From positions 1-32,998 of the forward strand of contig PXBW01000197.1 in the NCBI GenBank assembly GCA_003566775.1: a stretch of DNA of 32,998 nucleotides, given 5' to 3'. Below the pieces are notes generated by a model. That model did no database searches. It was given only the letters and a program-made list of their open reading frames with translations, and had not been told where the DNA came from. This document shows positions 24,778 through 32,998 of the stretch, piece after piece. The DNA is from a candidate division WS1 bacterium (lineage in GTDB: Bacteria > Armatimonadota > Zipacnadia > Zipacnadales > UBA5352). The position numbers were made by a program, and so were the translations under genes. How positions within the stretch are numbered: position 1 is the stretch's first letter; every line of letters starts with the position of its first letter.

Positions 24778-25087
24778 CGAACGAGGTGGGGCCTCCTGCC
24801 GCTGGACCTTCGCCCCATGCCCGCAATCGGAGTTGCAGTCACCACGCAATCGATGACGCTTCGTCGCGTCACACCCGGATCTACGCGCCGTCGCAATGGT
24901 CGCATCCTGCCGGCATGGATGCCTGTCAAACCGTGGGGTGGTCGTGTGCTTGCGAGGGCATAGCCCCAAGAGTCACCGCGCGGGGACGCTCCAACAGCCT
25001 GGTCCGGGAAGGGGAAAGTTGAGTGAGAGCGAACTCGAAGATGATGGTTATGCTCATACATGCATCGAATCTCAGGAGTGACGGCTA
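24778..25087. other. 310-base non-coding stretch
   Basis: No credible ORF. TGACGC/GCGTCA (24854-24859/24866-24871) is a perfect 6-bp hairpin with a six-base loop and may mark the 3' end of the preceding operon. A short GGGC/GCCC stem lies near 24955-24966. AGGAG at 25074-25078 is the ribosome-binding site of the glycosidase. No clear promoter was found. Confidence 0.5.
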
Positions 25088-27835
25088 ATGCCCGACGACG
25101 ATCATCGCGATCTGATTGGACTGCTCGAAGATCCTCCCGCCGACTCGCGGCCTGCGATGTTCTGGCTGCTAAACGGCGAGTTGGCGCCCGATCGCATCCG
25201 CGCTCAGATTCGACAGATGGCGGATCGGGGCTGCGGTGGCTTCTTCCTTCACCCGATGGCGGAGAACTTCCGCACAGAGGACTTCATCAGGGGCATGGAG
25301 CCGGATTATCTTTCCAATGACTACTTCGACATGATCCGGGTTGCGGTGGAGGAGGCCGCTGCACTGGGGCTGTACGCATGGCTCTACGATGAGGGAGGCT
25401 GGCCGAGTGGCAGTGCCGGCGGGCGCGTGCTTGAGCGCCATCCTGAGCTTGCGGCCAGGGTCCTGCGCGTCGGCGGCAGTGGAGAGACGGTTGCCGAGGT
25501 CACGGTGGGGAGTGAGGTTCTGCGCTTCACACTCGAAGAGATAGATGGCGATGTCGATGCCCTCAATCGAGATGCGACTGATCGGTTTATTGCACTTACC
25601 CACGAGCGATATGCGGAGGTCGTGGGAGACTACTTCGGCAGCACAATCCCGGGTATCTTCACCGATGAGGTGCGCGTCCGTGGCGAGGTCGGCACCGACG
25701 CGATTCCATGGACCGGTGAGATGCTCGAGGAATGCAGGAGCCGACGCGACTTCGATCTGACGCCGTGGCTGCCCGCTCTGTTTTCCGAGCAGGCGCTGGG
25801 ATTCGATCCGGAGGAGCACTTCACACCTGAGGACGTCGCGGCTGTTCGGTGTGAGTTCTGCGAGTTATGGACGGATCTCCTCGAGGAGAACTACTTCGAG
25901 CCGATCAACCGCTGGTGCCGTGAGCGTGGGTTAATTCACACCGGCCACGTGGGAGGAGAGGACAACCTCCCGCAACATAGACGCGGTTTCGGGCATTTCT
26001 TCAAGACCGCCGGAGCGCTGCACGCGCCCGGTGTTGACGCCATCTGGCGGCAGGTCTTTCCCGGGCAGGACAACTTCCCGTTCCCGGCTCTTGCATCCTC
26101 CGCGCTCCCGGCACGCGAGACCAAGACCGTGGGCGCGCAGCAATGGCGGGGCCTCGCGCTGAGCGAGAGTTTCGCCGTTTACGGTTACTCCCTCACGCCC
26201 GAGCAGATGCGCTGGGTAGCGGATTATCAGTTCGTGCGCGGGATCAACTACCTTGCGCCGATGGCACTCTACTACGACACAGACGGCGGACACTGGATTG
26301 GGACGATGAGCCACCTTGGTGAGGGCAATCCGCTCTGGGATGCCTTCTCATCTGTCGCGGATCATTGCGCCACCATGAGCGCGGCGGTTCGGGCGAGCAG
26401 GCCGGTGGTGGATGTCGCTGTGTACTATCCGATTGAGGCCGCCTGGGTCGGGGGCGAAGCAATGGAGAACGCCTGGGCTTCGCTGCGACAGGTCTGCGAT
26501 GCTCTGCAGAGCAGGCAGATGGCGTTCGACTTCATCGACGCCAGCACGCTCATGGCCGCGGAGATCAGCGACGGCTGCCTCGCCACACCCGGGCAGCTTT
26601 ACGGCACGGTGATCGTTCCTCAGACCCCGGTAATGCCCGTTGGCGCTCTGGAGGCTCTCGCGAATCTTCACGCGGAGGGCGGTCGCGCGGCGTTCTGCGA
26701 AGATATTCCGCAGATGAGCGCCGATCTTAACTCGGCCGAGCACTTTGCGCGGTTGCGAGTGCGACTGCTTGAAGGTGCAGTAGAGATGGATCGACGCGCA
26801 CAGGAGACCATGGGAGGGGATGACCCGCGAGGCCTGGGAGCATCTATGACCTTTCCACTCGATGGCTTCTCAGCCGCCTACCTTGGCTCCGATTCAGTAG
26901 CCCGCTTCACGGATCGCGAGGTCTCAGAGGATGCCTGCCTTGTGGTGCCCGCGGATGAGGTCGACAGGCTCGCCGAGATGCTGCTCACGGTCATCGGTCG
27001 CCACGAGCTTCAGATCGACGGCGCAGAGCACGATCTCAGCATGAGCAGTCGGGCGGCAGGCGATACGGGGGTTCACCTGCTGCATAATGAGAGCGAAGAG
27101 GAGATCGACCTTCGCCTGATGCTGGTGCACGGACAACCGAGGATCGTTGAGCAGTGGGATACGCTGAACGGCACCGCTCGCGTGGTCGCAGTTCATAGCG
27201 AGGTTAGTGAGCCGACTCACTTCACGGTGACTCTGATCGCAGGAGCATCGGCGCTGATCACCACGCGATCGATGACCGGAGCAGCCGAAGTCGAGCGCCT
27301 GCCGAGGCTGCGACGCAGAGGGACGGAGGTGCGCGCTCAGTCTATCGAGATCGTTGAAGAGGCGATTATCACCGAGCACGGCGATCTCCGGGTGCGAGAG
27401 GTCTCGTACGTCCCTGACGAGGTGCCGGCAGATTTCCCGCTCAGACCACTCGAGGAGATGGGATTGGACCATTTCGCGGGTGTTGTGCGCTACGAACTCG
27501 ATCTTTACGTGCCACCCGATGATGTTGAGGACACGCTCTTCCTCGATCTCGGTGAGGTAGGATGCATCGCAAGGGCCTCGCTTAATGGTGAATACCTCGG
27601 GGAGAGCGCATGGCCGCGTCATCTGATGGAGATCACCGGCGTGGCGGCGCCGGGGATGAACGAGCTTGTCGTCGAGGTCACAACGACGCTCGCGAACCAG
27701 GCTGCACGCAGGGAAGTCGTGGAGATGGCGCAAGAGCGCGGCTGGATGAACGCGTACTATGAGCGCGTGCTGCCGTGGATGCGCGAGGACAATCGGTCCG
27801 GTCTGATCGGTCCCGTGCAGTTACTGCGGGGGTAG
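25088..27835 (+). CDS. GH106-like glycoside hydrolase (alpha-L-rhamnosidase type)
   Basis: 915 residues. The N-terminal barrel opens PPADSRPAMFWLLNGELAPD with IRQMADRGCGGFFLHP, typical of the GH106/alpha-L-rhamnosidase group. Probable active-site strands include GIFTDEVRV (about residues 188-196) and LIHTGHVGGEDNLPQ. A C-terminal jelly-roll sugar-binding domain (about 795-915) has VVRYELDLYVPPDDVEDTLF, LDLGEVGCIARASLNGEYLG and ending GLIGPVQLL. No signal peptide is present, so it acts in the cytoplasm or is exported otherwise. ATG 25088 has AGGAG nine bases upstream. The downstream permease gene is 126 bases away. The substrate specificity (rhamnose-containing glycan versus other) cannot be settled from sequence. 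Confidence 0.84.
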   Translation: MPDDDHRDLIGLLEDPPADSRPAMFWLLNGELAPDRIRAQIRQMADRGCGGFFLHPMAENFRTEDFIRGMEPDYLSNDYFDMIRVAVEEAAALGLYAWLYDEGGWPSGSAGGRVLERHPELAARVLRVGGSGETVAEVTVGSEVLRFTLEEIDGDVDALNRDATDRFIALTHERYAEVVGDYFGSTIPGIFTDEVRVRGEVGTDAIPWTGEMLEECRSRRDFDLTPWLPALFSEQALGFDPEEHFTPEDVAAVRCEFCELWTDLLEENYFEPINRWCRERGLIHTGHVGGEDNLPQHRRGFGHFFKTAGALHAPGVDAIWRQVFPGQDNFPFPALASSALPARETKTVGAQQWRGLALSESFAVYGYSLTPEQMRWVADYQFVRGINYLAPMALYYDTDGGHWIGTMSHLGEGNPLWDAFSSVADHCATMSAAVRASRPVVDVAVYYPIEAAWVGGEAMENAWASLRQVCDALQSRQMAFDFIDASTLMAAEISDGCLATPGQLYGTVIVPQTPVMPVGALEALANLHAEGGRAAFCEDIPQMSADLNSAEHFARLRVRLLEGAVEMDRRAQETMGGDDPRGLGASMTFPLDGFSAAYLGSDSVARFTDREVSEDACLVVPADEVDRLAEMLLTVIGRHELQIDGAEHDLSMSSRAAGDTGVHLLHNESEEEIDLRLMLVHGQPRIVEQWDTLNGTARVVAVHSEVSEPTHFTVTLIAGASALITTRSMTGAAEVERLPRLRRRGTEVRAQSIEIVEEAIITEHGDLRVREVSYVPDEVPADFPLRPLEEMGLDHFAGVVRYELDLYVPPDDVEDTLFLDLGEVGCIARASLNGEYLGESAWPRHLMEITGVAAPGMNELVVEVTTTLANQAARREVVEMAQERGWMNAYYERVLPWMREDNRSGLIGPVQLLRG

Positions 27836-27859
27836 CTTCTCGCGTCTGAACGATGGGGT

Positions 27860-27912
27860 GGCACTGCGGATGCATGAGATCAAGTGCTTCACAAACCTCG
27901 CCGGGGAGTGCC
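27860..27912 (+). promoter_or_regulatory. Leader with alternative stems before the lactate-permease-like gene
   Basis: GGCACT (27860-27865) can pair with AGTGC (27883-27887) or with AGTGCC (27907-27912), so two exclusive hairpins are possible. The ribosome-binding site of the next gene is weak (AGGCGG). Short arms make this tentative. Confidence 0.22.
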
Positions 27913-27961
27913 TTCTGTTGCGTGGACACAATCAAACCAGAGTCGTGACAGGCGGTATGTG

Positions 27962-29467
27962 ATGCTGACACTCCTCGCACTTGTTCCGATCATCGTGCTG
28001 GTCGTCGATCTCGTGGTCTTTCGGCGAAACATCGTGATTACCGCCACCGCCGTGGCCATTCTGACGGTGGCGATCGCACTCGTGGGATGGCGCATCGATC
28101 CCATGGTTATTCCCGGTTCCGCGTCTAAAGGCGCACTCGTGGCCCTCGACATATGTGTCATCATCCTCGGTGCGCTGGTATTCCTGAATCTGATGCGCTC
28201 ACTCGGTATCATCGACGCCATCGAATTCCATCTCGGCAGGGTGTCCGGGGATTCGCGGGTGCAACTGATTCTTCTCGCATGGCTCTTCGGCAGCCTTATC
28301 GAGGGTTCGGCGGGCTTCGGCACCCCCGCGGTGATTGTGGTCCCGCTGCTGGTCTTCATCGGGTATCCGCCCGTCTTCTCGGTCGCTGCGGCGCTGGTCG
28401 GCAACTCGGTTAACGCGAGCTTCGGCGCTGTAGGCACCCCTGTTCGTATCGGCTTCGGGGAATTGGCCACGCCCGCTGTAGTGGCGGCTACCGGATGGCT
28501 CGGGGCGCTTATGTGCGTGTTCGTGCCCGTGCTCCTGCTGGGCATGATGACCGCGCGCCTGCGGGAGGGTCCCGGCTTCTTCCTTGACGCGCTTCCTTTC
28601 GCGCTCTTCTCCGGCATCGCGACGGCGGTACCCTTCTATCTCGCCAGCTTTGTGGGTATCGAGTTCCCATCGATCATGGGCTCCCTGGTGGCGATCGCGT
28701 TGGTGTTCGCGGTTCGGAGAGTTAGCTTCCTCATGCCGAAGGAGGTGCACAGCATCAAGGAACGCTCATTGGAAGAGCCGGAGCGAGGTATGGCGAGCAT
28801 AATTATGCCCTACGTACTGCTGCTGTCGCTCCTCGTGCTTGCGCGCTACGTTCTTCCCTCAGTGGGTGTGCCGCTGCCGGCAGACCTTACACACAGTATC
28901 AACCTGTTCAACCCGGGATTGGTGCTGTTGCTTGTTGCGGGCATCATGATGCTGTGGTACCGGGTCACCCGAGGGACGGCCCGCGAAGTTGCGGAGAAAT
29001 CCGTGCGCTCGCTGGCGCGACCGGCGTTGACCATTCTCATCATCGTCACGATGATGCAGGTGATGATCAACTCCGATCAGAATGCGCTCAACATCGACAG
29101 CATGCTCTTCTACGCATTCACGAACATACGCAACGTGGCGCTTCCGGCAATCGCGCCTGTGCTGGGCGCATTCGGCTCCTTCGTGACGGGCAGCGTGACC
29201 GTCTCAAACCTGACATTCGCAGTCGCTCAGGCGGAGGCGGCAGAGGTCGTTGGTTACCCGGTGATGGTAATCCTCGCGTTGCAGATTATCGGGGCTACCG
29301 GCGGCAACACCATCTCCATTCCGAACATCATGGCCGCGCAGGCAGCCGGTGACATGGAGGGTCAGGAGAACGACATACTTCGGGCAACGCTGCCGTGGGT
29401 GGGCGCCTACCTCGCGCTGGTGATCCTGCTGGGGTTGGTGATGCTTGGACTCCTTGCAGCGACGTGA
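27962..29467 (+). CDS. L-lactate permease (LctP) family transporter
   Basis: 501 residues with about 12-13 membrane helices, slightly shorter than typical LctP (about 550). The family signature EGSAGFGTPAVIV lies at residues 114-126, and the C-terminal half has GSVTVSNLTF and IGATGGNTISIPNI. Members carry L- and D-lactate, glycolate and related 2-hydroxy acids by proton symport across the inner membrane. ATG 27962 gives a clean first helix (MLTLLALVPIIVL); the frame extends back to 27884 without a good start. It lies downstream of the GH106-like gene and ends 36 bases from the convergent MFS gene. The substrate here may be a sugar acid rather than lactate, given the neighbours. Confidence 0.9.
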   Translation: MLTLLALVPIIVLVVDLVVFRRNIVITATAVAILTVAIALVGWRIDPMVIPGSASKGALVALDICVIILGALVFLNLMRSLGIIDAIEFHLGRVSGDSRVQLILLAWLFGSLIEGSAGFGTPAVIVVPLLVFIGYPPVFSVAAALVGNSVNASFGAVGTPVRIGFGELATPAVVAATGWLGALMCVFVPVLLLGMMTARLREGPGFFLDALPFALFSGIATAVPFYLASFVGIEFPSIMGSLVAIALVFAVRRVSFLMPKEVHSIKERSLEEPERGMASIIMPYVLLLSLLVLARYVLPSVGVPLPADLTHSINLFNPGLVLLLVAGIMMLWYRVTRGTAREVAEKSVRSLARPALTILIIVTMMQVMINSDQNALNIDSMLFYAFTNIRNVALPAIAPVLGAFGSFVTGSVTVSNLTFAVAQAEAAEVVGYPVMVILALQIIGATGGNTISIPNIMAAQAAGDMEGQENDILRATLPWVGAYLALVILLGLVMLGLLAAT

Positions 29468-29503
29468 AGCCGGTCTGGCGGATACGATGTACCCTGCCGG
29501 CGC

Positions 29504-30799
29504 TCAGGTGCGCCCCTGCACCTTCATCCGCAGCGTCGCCGCTCCGATCGCACCCATCAGCGCAACGCCGGCCGCGAGCAGCATTGCGAGGCGAAGCGAT
29601 CCAACCGCATCAGCGACTGCACCCGCCACCGTCGGTGCCGCCGCCTGACCGACACCAAAGAAGAGCGTCGCGAAGCCCAGTGCCGCGGGAGCGAGTTTCG
29701 GTCCGACGATATCCCCGGAGGCGGCCGACATGATGGCGGGGATGCTCCACGCGGTAAGGCCGAAGAGGATCGCGGAGATGGTCAGGGCGACGGGAGAGGC
29801 GGTGAGACCGAAGATGGCGAACGCGACCACGTGGATCAGGTAGACGATCATGAGCGCAGGGCCGCGTCCGAGGACATCGGACACGTGCCCCCAGATAATC
29901 CCGCACGCGAGGCTCAGCCAGCCCACCAGCATGAACAGGTTACCCGCGGCTGCCTCGGTGTATCCGGCCTCCTGCACAAGGATTGCCACGAAGAAGGTGA
30001 GGTAGATGATATACGAAAAGCCGTGTGGGAAGTAAACCGCGCCGAGATGCCACACGGAACGCGCGCGGTACACCGCGCCCCACTTCAGCCCCGCCCTCGC
30101 CCGCTCGCCGTTGCCTGAAGTATCCTCCACCACGGGACGGAGACCGCAATCCTCCGGACAGTTGCGCAGAAGCAGTGCAGCAATCATCGCAATGATGAGC
30201 ACCAGCGTCCCGAAGCCCCACCAGCACACCCGCCAGCCCATATCGCCGTAAGCGTTCAACACCGCAGGGACCGAAGGGCCGATTACGATGAGCACGAATG
30301 ATGAGCCGGAGACGAGTATCCCTGCCGCAAGTCCGCGCCTGCGGGCCGAGAACCACGCGGCCATCAGGCCCATCACCGGGACATAGCTCGCGCCACTGCC
30401 GATGCCCGTCAGCAGACGCCAGAACGTGGCACCGGCGAAGCTGCTGACCATGCCGGTAAGCAGCATGCTGAGACCCGCGAGCGTAAGGCCCGCCGCTATC
30501 ACTACGCGCGGCCCCAGTCGCGAGGCCAGCGCACCTCCGATTGCTGCAAGCATCAGATAGCCGAAGAGATTCGCGGTAGCGATGACTCCCGCCTGCGTAT
30601 TATCGAGGCCGATGCCCTCCTGCATGGCGGGAAGAACGGTCGAGTATCCGAAGCGCGCGAGGCCCAGCGCAGCGCCCACGACCATCGTCCCGACAATCAG
30701 CATTACCCAGCGGTGCTGGATGCGTCGATGCGGTGCAAACAGGACCCGGTAGCCGGCTTCAGGTGGCAACTTACGTGCGGGCTGAGACAAACTCCTCAT
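29504..30799 (-). CDS. MFS transporter (YbfB/YjiJ-like)
   Basis: 431 residues, 12 helices. The N-terminus HRWVMLIVGTMVVGAALGLA followed by RFGYSTVLPAMQEGIGLDNT and AGVIATANLFGYL fits the YbfB/YjiJ-like branch of the major facilitator superfamily; the loop 2-3 motif is ALASRLGPR. Substrate cannot be told from sequence. The open frame extends upstream to 31021, but those residues are not membrane-protein-like. At the chosen ATG the AGGAG sequence abuts the codon; an in-frame TTG nine bases further (4th codon) would be better spaced, so the true start may be there. It is convergent with the LctP-family gene. An inverted repeat about 55 bases upstream may regulate it. Confidence 0.86.
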   Translation of the reverse strand: MRSLSQPARKLPPEAGYRVLFAPHRRIQHRWVMLIVGTMVVGAALGLARFGYSTVLPAMQEGIGLDNTQAGVIATANLFGYLMLAAIGGALASRLGPRVVIAAGLTLAGLSMLLTGMVSSFAGATFWRLLTGIGSGASYVPVMGLMAAWFSARRRGLAAGILVSGSSFVLIVIGPSVPAVLNAYGDMGWRVCWWGFGTLVLIIAMIAALLLRNCPEDCGLRPVVEDTSGNGERARAGLKWGAVYRARSVWHLGAVYFPHGFSYIIYLTFFVAILVQEAGYTEAAAGNLFMLVGWLSLACGIIWGHVSDVLGRGPALMIVYLIHVVAFAIFGLTASPVALTISAILFGLTAWSIPAIMSAASGDIVGPKLAPAALGFATLFFGVGQAAAPTVAGAVADAVGSLRLAMLLAAGVALMGAIGAATLRMKVQGRT

Positions 30800-31313
30800 C
30801 TCCTGTACCGTTGCGCTCGGAGTTGCAGAGCGACATGCATGGTAGCCCTGCAGGCCGCCAGCACGGTACACATGCGTACAGGCACCTGCGCTGGCGGAGA
30901 GACCGATCCTCCATGAGGGCATCGGCAGGCGGACATTCTCCTGCCATGGCCGGTCTTTGGTGGATGATGTTTCAGATACGACGGCTTTGCATGTGGGTGA
31001 TCGTCGCTGAGATGGACACACTAACAGAGCCCCCGCATCTGGCGGAGACTCATCTCTTGGTCACCACATAACTTACATTAAACTGATCGTTCTTTGCAAG
31101 GGGAACTCCGGCCCGGGCCACTCTGGAGGTCGCACGTCGATGTCCTACCGTGACCCGGATCCGGCGCTCGCACACGCTACCGCAGTACTGGAGTTGCGGT
31201 GAATCTCCATCCCGCGCTCAACGTCCGCATCGGTCGCGCCAAGGTGCTGCTTCGCGCGGTCCCGGCACTGCTGTATGGCGCGCGCAGGGCCTGCTCGCGT
31301 TCGGTCACCATCG
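30800..31313. other. 514-base non-coding stretch upstream of the MFS gene and downstream of the Fe-S genes
   Basis: Both flanking genes read leftward, so this holds the 3' end of the Fe-S operon and the promoter of the MFS gene. I see the inverted repeat 30855-30897 and an AT-rich patch near 31060-31100 where, on the minus strand, TTGCAA (31094-31099) and TAAGTT (31070-31075) are 18 bases apart, a weak promoter candidate. No credible ORF. Confidence 0.5.
30855..30897 (-). promoter_or_regulatory. Perfect 8-bp inverted repeat enclosing a second palindrome, upstream of the MFS gene
   Basis: CCGCCAGC (30855-30862) and GCTGGCGG (30890-30897) are exact arms; inside, GTAC (30866-30869) and GTAC (30876-30879) form a second nested palindrome. 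It lies 56-98 bases upstream of the MFS start, in the leader or promoter. A candidate operator or attenuator. Confidence 0.35.
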
Positions 31314-32360
31314 CTACTCCTCGTCCTTCAGACCCACCTCGCCCTTCGGGCTGAGTGTCCACATCGGCTTCTTGCGGAACTCGTTCTCGAACGCGCGATC
31401 CGGCTCACCCGCCGGGCCGTTGCTCATGAAGCACGCTCGGATGCAGCCGCGCGCGCCGCACACCGCGTAGTAACCGACGCCGGTCAGCATCTCATACGCG
31501 TAATCGACCACGTGACCGCTGGGGAACTCTTCGGTCTTGCGCCAGGTGCCGCGGCCCACCGTGTACGTGAGCTTGTACGCCTCCTCCTCCGAGCACTCCT
31601 GCTCCGCCACCGGCATGTAAAGACCGGGGCAGTCCCTGCACAGGAAGGGTGACGCCTCCTTGTTCAGGCCGTGGTGCGTCAGCGTACACTTGCCCATGTG
31701 TACGTCGCCCCAGCGGTAGGTGTTGTCCTCGATCTGAATCTCGACGACCTGCTTCTCCCTGATGTGCGGGATGCAGTGGCCGGGGCATTCATCGACGCAG
31801 GCCATGCACAGGTTACAGATCGAGTTCGGCTCCATCAGCGGGTCCGGCTCAAGCTCCGCGTCGGTGAGGACCATGCACAGGCGCTGGCGTGGGCCGAACT
31901 CCGGCGTCAGGAAGACCTTCGACCAGCCCATCTCGCCCACGCCCGCCGCCACGCCGGCGATTCTTATGTTCGGATAGACGTTCATGCCGGGCTGTCCCGC
32001 ACGTACCGGCGCCCTCTGCGGCTCGGCCTCCGCCACGCCGGGATAGACCGGCACCGCCTCGAAGCCGTGGTCCTCGATGAAGCAGGCGGTCTCATACTGC
32101 GCCTTCGGCATGAACAGAGAGTTGAGGCGGTTGTAGCCGTAGAACGTGTAGTTGCTCCAGTGCGTCCCTTCCTCGATGCCGCGATAGACGCCGCGCGGGA
32201 TGCGCCGTCCTATGACGATCGCCGACCGCGCCTCGGGGAAGATGTAGCGCGGGTCCATCTGCTCCGGAGCGCCCTCGAAGCGCTCCATGTTCGCCACGCC
32301 GCAGAGGTCGGCCCCGGCAGCCTTGGCGAACTCCTTGACCTGCTGCGCTGTGATCCTCAC
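31314..32360 (-). CDS. 4Fe-4S protein of the QueG/reductive-dehalogenase-like family
   Basis: 348 residues. The N-terminal half resembles epoxyqueuosine reductase and dehalogenase-type proteins: AAGADLCGVANMERF, FPEARSAIVIGRRIPRG, IRIAGVAAGVGEMGWSKVFL and TPEFGPRQRLCMVLTDAELE. One ferredoxin cluster motif is clear (C182-x2-C185-x2-C188-x3-C192-P). The second is unusual: C225, C241-x2-C244 and C301-x4-C306-x3-C310 are spread over 85 residues instead of C-x2-C-x2-C-x3-C. No Tat or Sec signal is seen. GTG 32360 is the start because it overlaps the upstream stop (GTGA) and GGGGGG lies about seven bases upstream; the longer open frame to 32480 is read-through of the other gene. Function unknown; redox chemistry on a small molecule is likely. 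Confidence 0.86.
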   Translation of the reverse strand: MRITAQQVKEFAKAAGADLCGVANMERFEGAPEQMDPRYIFPEARSAIVIGRRIPRGVYRGIEEGTHWSNYTFYGYNRLNSLFMPKAQYETACFIEDHGFEAVPVYPGVAEAEPQRAPVRAGQPGMNVYPNIRIAGVAAGVGEMGWSKVFLTPEFGPRQRLCMVLTDAELEPDPLMEPNSICNLCMACVDECPGHCIPHIREKQVVEIQIEDNTYRWGDVHMGKCTLTHHGLNKEASPFLCRDCPGLYMPVAEQECSEEEAYKLTYTVGRGTWRKTEEFPSGHVVDYAYEMLTGVGYYAVCGARGCIRACFMSNGPAGEPDRAFENEFRKKPMWTLSPKGEVGLKDEE

Positions 32361-32998
32361 ATTCGCGCCCCCCTGTCGGCCTCGCTGAAGCCCTCGGGGT
32401 CGGCGCAGCCGGTTCCCGCGCCCGGGCCGATCCTGACCTGCTGAGGATCCATCAGCTCGCCGGAGACATCGATCGCCCACGGCTCGCGGATGCGGAACGG
32501 TGTCGCGAACTCCGTATCCAACTTCCCGTTATCCTCCAGCATCTGCATGCAGGTTCTCATGCAGATCGCGCCGAGGCGGTCGGGCGGCCCGTTGGGATGG
32601 TAGCGGTTCGGCCTCGCTCCGTTCTGACAGCGGCGGCACTTCGAGTAATCGATCTTCGCGACCGTGTACTCTCGCCCGGCGACGGTCATGCTCTCCTCGT
32701 CCTCGGGGTCGAGCGCCCCCAGCGGACATATCTCGGCACAGCGCATGCACATGCCGCACAGCCCCGCTTCCAGCAGAGGATCGCCCTCGAGCGGCGCATC
32801 GGTCAGGATAAGCTGGAAGCGCTGGCGGTGGCCGAACTCGGGAGTGAGCGCGATGCGCACCCAACTCATCTCGGCGAGCCCCGCGCAGAAGGCCATCTTA
32901 TCCATGTCAGGATATACGTTCGGCTCCACGGCGCCCTCGCGCACGGCGATGCCCTGCGGGTGTACGCCCGGCGGGAAGGCAAACGGCGGCACTGCCTC
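32357..32998 (-). CDS. 4Fe-4S protein, paralogue of the downstream gene (5'-truncated by window)
   Basis: The frame is open to the window edge, so the N-terminus is missing; 213 codons plus stop are visible. It shares the block WVRIALTPEFGHRQRFQLIL with TDAPLEGDPLLEAGLCGMCM, and a ferredoxin motif C-x2-C-x2-C-x3-C-P (GLCGMCMRCAEICPLGAL). A second Cys group is split (KCRRCQ and ICMRTCM). It clearly aligns with the neighbour over this region. Its stop TGA (32357-32359) overlaps the GTG start of the neighbour, so translation is coupled and the two proteins may form a heterodimer. The C-terminal tail is hydrophilic and unlike the neighbour. QueG-like assignment is by analogy. Confidence 0.85.
   Translation of the reverse strand, partial: EAVPPFAFPPGVHPQGIAVREGAVEPNVYPDMDKMAFCAGLAEMSWVRIALTPEFGHRQRFQLILTDAPLEGDPLLEAGLCGMCMRCAEICPLGALDPEDEESMTVAGREYTVAKIDYSKCRRCQNGARPNRYHPNGPPDRLGAICMRTCMQMLEDNGKLDTEFATPFRIREPWAIDVSGELMDPQQVRIGPGAGTGCADPEGFSEADRGARM

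Noticed and set aside
30800-31021. N-terminal extension of the MFS protein
   Set aside because: The 74 added residues are hydrophilic and unlike MFS N-termini, and the region contains a palindrome and lies upstream of a better start.
32361-32480. N-terminal extension of the downstream Fe-S protein
   Set aside because: It overlaps the coding frame of the upstream paralogue by 120 bases; the GTGA overlap start gives the family-typical N-terminus.
1-32998. tRNA, rRNA, CRISPR arrays, insertion sequences
   Set aside because: I scanned the non-coding stretches by eye and found no T-loop-like GGTTCGA-type blocks, regularly spaced repeats, or transposase-like genes.

Overview
The window is GC-rich (roughly 60 %) bacterial chromosome with no phage, IS, CRISPR, rRNA or tRNA gene that I can recognise. 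Strong Shine-Dalgarno sequences (GGAGG-type) precede most starts and TATAAT-like -10 boxes occur in a few leaders. The gene families point to a poorly cultured lineage: an H-x9-DG domain of the kind common in Armatimonadota and the PVC group, a DUF6785-type membrane protein, a GH106-like glycosidase, DUF2330, and tandem QueG/dehalogenase-like iron-sulfur proteins. I favour Armatimonadota, but this is inference from family distribution and not a phylogeny.

Layout. 1-5153 (+): the 3' part of lysS, a UbiA-type decaprenyl-phosphate phosphoribosyltransferase, and an 823-residue membrane-anchored TPR protein. 5154-9313 (+): a structured leader, then a two-gene unit encoding a large secreted protein with a possible Cys-Gln thioester signature and a membrane-anchored H-x9-DG protein. 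9314-11359 (+): a cyclase-fold protein that has lost its metal-ligand signature, a small secreted Gly/Arg-rich protein, and long non-coding stretches rich in inverted repeats. 11360-13825 (+): a fused membrane/spermidine-synthase-like protein, convergent with a 1234-residue DUF2330 chimera (13915-17619, -).

17818-24777 (+): a YhcH/YiaL sugar protein and an anchored PhoPQ-related hydrolase with its own TATAAT promoter, then a strong terminator. Next comes a likely operon: DUF6785 transporter-like protein, methylthioinosine/purine-nucleoside phosphorylase, DUF4268 protein and class I methyltransferase. 25088-29467 (+): a GH106-like glycosidase followed by an L-lactate permease family transporter, converging on an MFS exporter-like gene (29504-30799, -). 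31314-32998 (-): two translationally coupled, paralogous 4Fe-4S proteins, the upstream one cut by the window edge.

How the genes fit together: the middle and right parts look like carbohydrate and small-metabolite handling (GH106-like, YhcH/YiaL, PhoPQ-related hydrolase, LctP, MFS, DUF6785). The left-centre part is dominated by envelope and secreted proteins of unknown role. The most novel element is the secreted protein at 5418-7838: near its N-terminus it carries an aromatic-Cys-hydrophobic motif and a hydrophobic-Gln-x-x-hydrophobic-Trp motif, the combination that defines thioester adhesin domains in Gram-positive surface proteins. The cyclase without its metal ligands and the DUF2330/pseudopilin-like/C-terminal chimera are the next most unusual.
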